A DNA stretch of 35,410 bases from Prevotella sp. (GTDB lineage Bacteria > Bacteroidota > Bacteroidia > Bacteroidales > Bacteroidaceae), in NCBI GenBank assembly GCA_017474485.1, contig JAFVHO010000024.1, positions 1 through 35,410 on the forward strand, written 5' to 3'. Under the pieces are notes generated by a model, which had not been told where the DNA came from, did not search any database, and worked only from the letters and a program-made list of their open reading frames with translations. This document shows, in pieces, positions 32,088-35,410 of this stretch. Every line of letters starts with the position of its first letter. The stretch's first letter is position 1. Both the position numbers and the translations under genes were made by a program.

Positions 32088-32131
32088 CTACTCCCATTGA
32101 GAAGGGGAATAACTATGGCTAGAATAACACA

Positions 32132-32443
32132 TCACCTGTCCATCATCTTATAGGCAGGGTGATAGCATTTTTCCAATAGTTCTTCCAGGTCCCGCTCACG
32201 ATAGAGCACCTTGCCACCCAACAGGATATAAGGCAGAATGCCGTCGTTGCGGTACTCCTGCAGTGTCCGTCGACTGACCTTCAGAATCTCCGAGACTTCT
32301 CTATCCGTCAGGTATCGTTCACCATCGAGCATCGGACGATAATTGCCAGTAACCTTCTTGTAAAGCGCAAGTACTTCTTTCATGCTATCCAGCACATTCT
32401 TCACTCCCACATTATGCGGCATGATCAGTTCGTTCATAGGCAC
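32132..32443 (-). CDS. Excisionase-like HTH protein 2
   Basis: This 103-residue cytoplasmic protein has a MerR/HTH_17-type domain at about 43-95: RYLTDREVSEILKVSRRTLQ, then the wing with LGGKVLYRERDLEELL. Such proteins are common in mobilizable and conjugative elements of Bacteroidetes, where they control excision or transfer genes. It overlaps the upstream HTH gene by about 30 bases (ATG 32443, or 32437 at M3), so the two form an operon ending in the terminator at 32031-32087. Confidence 0.85.
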   Translation of the reverse strand: MPMNELIMPHNVGVKNVLDSMKEVLALYKKVTGNYRPMLDGERYLTDREVSEILKVSRRTLQEYRNDGILPYILLGGKVLYRERDLEELLEKCYHPAYKMMDR

Positions 32444-32750
32444 TGCGTTTTAAGTTCATACACTGAGAATTCTTCCTGTCCTCTACTACGGTGAAAATAC
32501 TTTTCACGTCCTCCGGCTTATAGTAAACCTTGTGGTTGATTTGTGAAAAGGCCAATGTTCCGTTGTCACGGAGCGTCTGTAATGTTCTCGGACTGATATT
32601 CAGTATCTGGCACACGTCCTGGTTGTCGAGCCATTCGTCCAACTTTTTGTCGTTGCCTCTGCTGGCCATCTCCTTCATCTGCGCGACGAAGCTGTTGAAG
32701 CTCGTCAGCAGCTCCTCATAGGTGCTGCGTTCAATTGATATAACTACCAT
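32412..32750 (-). CDS. Excisionase-like HTH protein 1
   Basis: This 112-residue protein has an N-terminal helix (about 1-35, possibly a coiled coil) and an HTH_17-type domain at about 40-90 (WLDNQDVCQILNISPRTLQT, then INHKVYYKPEDVKSIF). It is similar in layout to the next gene but not a close copy. The promoter element TACCTTTG lies 38 bases upstream. It is divergent from the relaxase gene, with the candidate oriT between them, a common arrangement for mobilization modules. Confidence 0.85.
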   Translation of the reverse strand: MVVISIERSTYEELLTSFNSFVAQMKEMASRGNDKKLDEWLDNQDVCQILNISPRTLQTLRDNGTLAFSQINHKVYYKPEDVKSIFTVVEDRKNSQCMNLKRSAYERTDHAA

Positions 32751-32788
32751 TGTCTGTATAATTTTTGTGTTGTATTTTATTTTGGCGG

Positions 32789-32796
32789 CAAAGGTA
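32789..32796 (-). promoter_or_regulatory. -7 promoter element of the HTH gene pair
   Basis: Minus-strand TACCTTTG lies 38 bases before the ATG at 32750. No clear -33 box is seen. Confidence 0.6.
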
Positions 32797-33067
32797 ACAC
32801 ATCTGGACGAGACAGACCGTATGCGAAAATTTTATTTTCAAATTTAACATATACGAAAACTTGGCAGGAGACTGTTATGCTGAAATTCCATGAAAGATGA
32901 ACGTTGTTATTTTTCTCAACGGAGTCGTGGAAAGTGTTAAAAAACAAAACATAATTTTTCGTGGCCCGCCATGTCACGGAAAAGTTGTTACTTCGCAGCC
33001 AAAATTGAAATACTGGTAGACGTGCTGTCAACTGCTTGCAGGGAGGGAATGGGCTTGCCCATGATGT

Positions 33068-33178
33068 AGCCCACTATAACTACGAGCGTAGTTAGTGGGC
33101 TCTCCGAGGGCAAAGGCGCTGCCCTTGACCTGTTCAAGGCTCTGCCCCGAAACCTCGCTCAGGCGTTTCACTCCTGAG
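33068..33178. other. Candidate origin of transfer: four inverted repeats
   Basis: Arms 33068-33083 and 33088-33101 form a long stem (AGCCCACTA...TAGTGGGCT) with a 2-base bulge and a 4-base loop. Then follow AGGGCA/TGCCCT (33107-33125), CCTTGA/TCAAGG (33123-33139, overlapping the previous one) and CTCAGG/CCTGAG (33158-33178). They lie 123-233 bases before the relaxase gene, a normal place for a MobV-type oriT. The TAGTGGG of the first stem is reminiscent of the MobV nick core TAGTGTG, but the nick site is not proven. Confidence 0.5.
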
Positions 33179-33300
33179 AACCTGGACCATAGAGTGACCC
33201 CTCTCTCTGGACTCTCCGATCAGGGTTCACACCCCGATACCCCCATTAGGGCACCTACTTACATCGTAAATTAAGCGTTAGACAAAAACTAAAATAGATA

Positions 33301-34752
33301 ATGAAGGAAAACAGTAATTTAGCATGCGACCATATCGAGCCATGCAATATCGAACAGAGTGAGCGACATAACAGGCGTGATCCAGAGTACATCGCGTCTC
33401 TCGACCCTCGTACCATTTATGTACGTCTGGAACTGACGCATAATAACAATGTATATGTCGCACCTAACGTGGAGGGCAAGACCCTTCAGGATGTCTACGA
33501 AGAAATCAAGGTGATGGTAAAGCAGAAAACAGGTCGGCGTATGCAGGAACGGATAGTCGAAATTACCGACAAGAAAGGCCGGAAGAAGAAACGCAATGGC
33601 AGTAGCCCCCTCCGTGAGAGTGTTGTATGTATCAAGCCCGACACCACGATGGATGACCTGATGAGATACACGCAGAAGGTTCATGAGAGGTGGGGTGTAA
33701 GAGCTATCCAAATCCACATCCATAGGGACGAAGGACACTACGCAGATCCAGACAACCCTGAGACCTGGATTCCCAATCTCCATGCACACATTATTTGGGA
33801 CTGGATGAACCATGATACAGGCAAGTCTTATAAGCTCAACAGCAATGATTGTATGCAAATACAGGATATGGTTGCTGAGTCATTGGGCATGGAGCGAGGT
33901 ACGAGCAAGGATGAAACAGGAGCCGAGCACCTGAATCGTAACGACTATATCCTTCTGAAGCAGAAGAAGGAACTCAATGAACTGAAAGAGCAGACTGAGG
34001 AAGCGCAAAACGACCTCCAATCCACCATAGATGACTGCAATCTCCTTCAGGCAGAGAAAGAATATGCCAGAGAGACCTTACAGGATTTGCGTCAGGAAGC
34101 AGCCGATGAACAGCAAAGACTTTACGAAGAGTTCGAGAAGAAACGCAAAGAACTTGACGAATCACTTGCGGAAAATCGTAAAGAGTACAATATGCTTAAC
34201 GCTTGCAACAAGCTAAGAAGCAAGCGTAACTCCGAGCTTGACGATGAGATTACCAAGAAAACTGCGCAGGCCACGCAACTTGATGATGAAATCACCGCGA
34301 AGAACAATAAGATGACAGAACTCAACACCCAGATCAGTAAGGCGATAGAAGAAAAGTATGAGATAAAGAGCCGTGGCGACTGGCAGGAACCGATGTTCAC
34401 AGGCATGGGGAAGTACCTCTATGCAGTTGATGAGATGATAAAGTTCTGTGTCGACGCCATTATTGACTTTGCGAAATCCGGCTCTGGCTGTCGTGGCGGC
34501 AATCATGGGTCGTACTTCTATGATGAAGAATCCTCAGCTATCAAGGTCCTGATGTTCAAGTTCGCCAGACTCGCTGCTACCAGCATCGAGCATGTGGCTC
34601 AGTGGCTCGTCTGGCTTGCTAAGGAGTTAGGACAGCTGACAAACATGGAATTGCATCGTGCCGACACTGAGGTCAGGGATATTGTCGAAGGTAAATACGA
34701 CTGGCGCATTGAGAGATTTGAAAATCATCGTGGAGATGGACTATCAGTTTAG
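33301..34752 (+). CDS. MobV/Pre-type relaxase (mobilization protein)
   Basis: This 483-residue protein has an N-terminal relaxase domain (about 15-220). The metal-binding histidine motif is split by an insertion: IHIHRDEGHY near 138-147 and NLHAHIIWDW near 160-169, compared with the compact H-x-D-E-x-x-P-H-x-H of Gram-positive MobV proteins. A long coiled coil follows (about 220-360, repeated E/K/Q heptads), then a C-terminal domain with a hydrophobic stretch near 420-440. It would nick oriT and lead the strand into a conjugation channel supplied by another element. No integrase, primase or coupling protein is in the window, so the element is either small, decayed or continues past the right edge. 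Confidence 0.85.
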   Translation: MKENSNLACDHIEPCNIEQSERHNRRDPEYIASLDPRTIYVRLELTHNNNVYVAPNVEGKTLQDVYEEIKVMVKQKTGRRMQERIVEITDKKGRKKKRNGSSPLRESVVCIKPDTTMDDLMRYTQKVHERWGVRAIQIHIHRDEGHYADPDNPETWIPNLHAHIIWDWMNHDTGKSYKLNSNDCMQIQDMVAESLGMERGTSKDETGAEHLNRNDYILLKQKKELNELKEQTEEAQNDLQSTIDDCNLLQAEKEYARETLQDLRQEAADEQQRLYEEFEKKRKELDESLAENRKEYNMLNACNKLRSKRNSELDDEITKKTAQATQLDDEITAKNNKMTELNTQISKAIEEKYEIKSRGDWQEPMFTGMGKYLYAVDEMIKFCVDAIIDFAKSGSGCRGGNHGSYFYDEESSAIKVLMFKFARLAATSIEHVAQWLVWLAKELGQLTNMELHRADTEVRDIVEGKYDWRIERFENHRGDGLSV

Positions 34753-34852
34753 TTGCAACGAAAACAGAGCTGTTTAGTGGATAAATGAATAATTTATTCG
34801 ATAAAATCATGTTAAACTATTATTATCCTGCAATATTATTGAAAAAAATGCG

Positions 34853-34860
34853 TATCTTTG
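34853..34860 (+). promoter_or_regulatory. -7 promoter element of the small ORF/retropepsin pair
   Basis: TATCTTTG lies 29 bases before the ATG at 34890. It rules out the longer in-frame start at 34785. Confidence 0.65.
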
Positions 34861-34889
34861 CCCTCGAATTCATATTAATAGCTATTGCA

Positions 34890-35039
34890 ATGAACAATGT
34901 AAGTTTCCCAAAAATCACGACCACCGTCCAGGCTGAGCCTTGGGCAGAGGGACACGTCGCACGTTTCACGTCGACCCGGGTCGTGCCGCAGACACCACGT
35001 CCGCATCGTAACATCACAGCAAACGTACTGCCACGATGA
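34890..35039 (+). CDS. 49-residue basic protein coupled to a retropepsin
   Basis: It begins MNNVSFPKITTTVQAEPW and ends ITANVLPR; it is rich in R, T, P and V and has no signal peptide or membrane helix. I do not recognise a family. The stop overlaps the start of the retropepsin-like gene (ATGA at 35036-35039), so the two are translated together. A 12 bp perfect palindrome (34972-34983) lies inside it. It might be a substrate, inhibitor or partner of the protease (inference only). Confidence 0.6.
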   Translation: MNNVSFPKITTTVQAEPWAEGHVARFTSTRVVPQTPRPHRNITANVLPR

Positions 35040-35410
35040 GCGTACTTAAAAAGAATTTCGGCTGTCGGCAAGATGCCATCATCACCGACTGCTTTGTGGT
35101 CATGCCCGACGGTGTGACCGATGCTAACGGCAACCGCCGCTACTGCAAGATTGAGAACGCTGCGTGGGACACTGGTGCCACAAACACGGTTATAACGCCC
35201 GAAATTGTCGATGCCCTAGGTCTTGAACCGAGCGAAAAGCACGCTGTCTCTACGCTCAACGGCATTATCGAGGTGAACACCTACCTCATAGACCTCTGTT
35301 TCGAGAACGGCTATCGCATAGCCAACCTCCGCGTGCTGAGTGGCGAGGACTACAGCGACTTTGACTATGATGTGCTTATTGGCATGGATGTCATCACACA
35401 GGGCGACTTT
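35036..35410 (+). CDS. Retropepsin-like aspartic protease (3' end cut by window edge)
   Basis: The visible 125 residues carry the retropepsin active-site motif AAWDTGATNTVIT with D45, then LNGIIEVNTYLIDLCFENGY strands and DYDVLIGMDVITQGDF, which matches the second conserved block of retroviral-type proteases. Such enzymes work as dimers, each giving one D-T/S-G. There is no signal peptide, so it should be cytoplasmic. Bacterial members are known but their substrates are not. The gene runs off the window, though the domain is almost complete. Confidence 0.85.
   Translation, partial: MSVLKKNFGCRQDAIITDCFVVMPDGVTDANGNRRYCKIENAAWDTGATNTVITPEIVDALGLEPSEKHAVSTLNGIIEVNTYLIDLCFENGYRIANLRVLSGEDYSDFDYDVLIGMDVITQGDF

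Larger units (their letters stand above)
31298..32131. other. 834-base region without a conventional gene
   Basis: This stretch holds three minus-strand TACCTTTG elements (31461, 31719, 31868), each followed by a very short ORF. It also holds an opposite TAACTTTG (31512-31519), a 50 bp palindrome (31808-31857), a small CGAGC/GCTCG palindrome (31633-31645) and a minus-strand terminator (32031-32087). The part from 31298 to 31560 is AT-rich. I see no tRNA, rRNA or larger protein gene. The boundary between host DNA and the mobile element probably lies here. Confidence 0.6.
32751..33300. other. 550-base intergenic region between HTH genes and relaxase
   Basis: It holds the HTH promoter, an imperfect 9 bp inverted repeat (32955-32963 with 32975-32983, TTTTTCGTG/CACGGAAAA) and a cluster of inverted repeats at 33068-33178. 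The part 32810-33010 is AT-rich and 33040-33250 is GC-rich. No supported protein gene and no tRNA fold was found. No TAnnTTTG element is visible directly before the relaxase ATG. Confidence 0.6.

Noticed and set aside
32955-32983. Imperfect inverted repeat TTTTTCGTG/CACGGAAAA as an insertion-sequence end
   Set aside because: No transposase, second copy or target duplication was seen; kept only as part of the intergenic description.
32777-33031. 84-codon minus-strand ORF upstream of the HTH genes
   Set aside because: It covers the HTH promoter and AT-rich non-coding DNA with inverted repeats, and the protein shows no family features.
33200-33260. tRNA-like T-arm (GGGTTCACACCCC)
   Set aside because: No matching acceptor, D-arm or anticodon arm could be folded around it.
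34785-35039. 84-codon version of the small ORF before the retropepsin
   Set aside because: The -7 element at 34853-34860 lies inside this extension, so the start at 34890 is preferred.

Overview
The window reads as chromosomal DNA of a Bacteroidales bacterium, most likely Prevotella or a close relative. The evidence is the repeated Bacteroidetes -7 promoter element TAnnTTTG (often with TTTG or TTG about 20 bp upstream), the lack of Shine-Dalgarno sites, and Bacteroidetes families: a type IX secretion plug-like protein, a DUF5112/DUF5113-type sensor, imelysin, a propeller/AraC sensor, CCDC81-like HU/SPOR protein and carboxynorspermidine decarboxylase.

Layout. 1-4235: end of an unknown gene, a DMP19-like protein, a T9SS plug-like protein and a membrane-spanning propeller/AraC regulator. 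4349-9936 (minus): an operon of porin, imelysin lipoprotein, di-haem oxidoreductase and a compact ResB/CcsA cytochrome c maturation protein, ending in a clear terminator. Divergent from it is a hemerythrin-LuxR regulator (10092-11051). 11258-12849: HU/SPOR and FHA proteins. 12814-20547 (minus): a long gene run kdgK, kdgA (frameshifted here), a fused two-part sensor kinase, its response regulator, an AbgT-like fragment, truA and an EamA transporter. 20726-24587 (plus): LacI regulator, altronate dehydratase and NhaC-type antiporter. UxaA, KdgK and KdgA make a path from altronate through KDG and KDPG to pyruvate and glyceraldehyde-3-phosphate, with a LacI-type site between the two arms. 24621-31297: a small unknown gene, GH25 lysozyme, C11 peptidase lipoprotein, AmtB, an SH3 protein and NspC. 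31298-35410: accessory DNA with tandem promoters that each face a tiny ORF, two excisionase-like HTH genes, a cluster of inverted repeats (candidate oriT), a MobV-type relaxase, and a 49-residue ORF overlapping a retropepsin-like protease cut by the window edge.

The most unusual signals are these. (1) At least twelve short tandem arrays with a 7 or 8 bp period fill the stop-to-start spacers; one of them lies inside the sensor kinase gene and encodes a membrane segment. (2) A hemerythrin-LuxR regulator sits back to back with the imelysin/di-haem operon. (3) Three promoter-plus-micro-ORF units occur in tandem upstream of nspC. (4) A 59 bp palindrome is inserted in frame in nspC. (5) kdgA carries an apparent one-base deletion. 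(6) A small basic ORF is coupled to a retropepsin. All functional calls are from reading the sequence; no database search was run.
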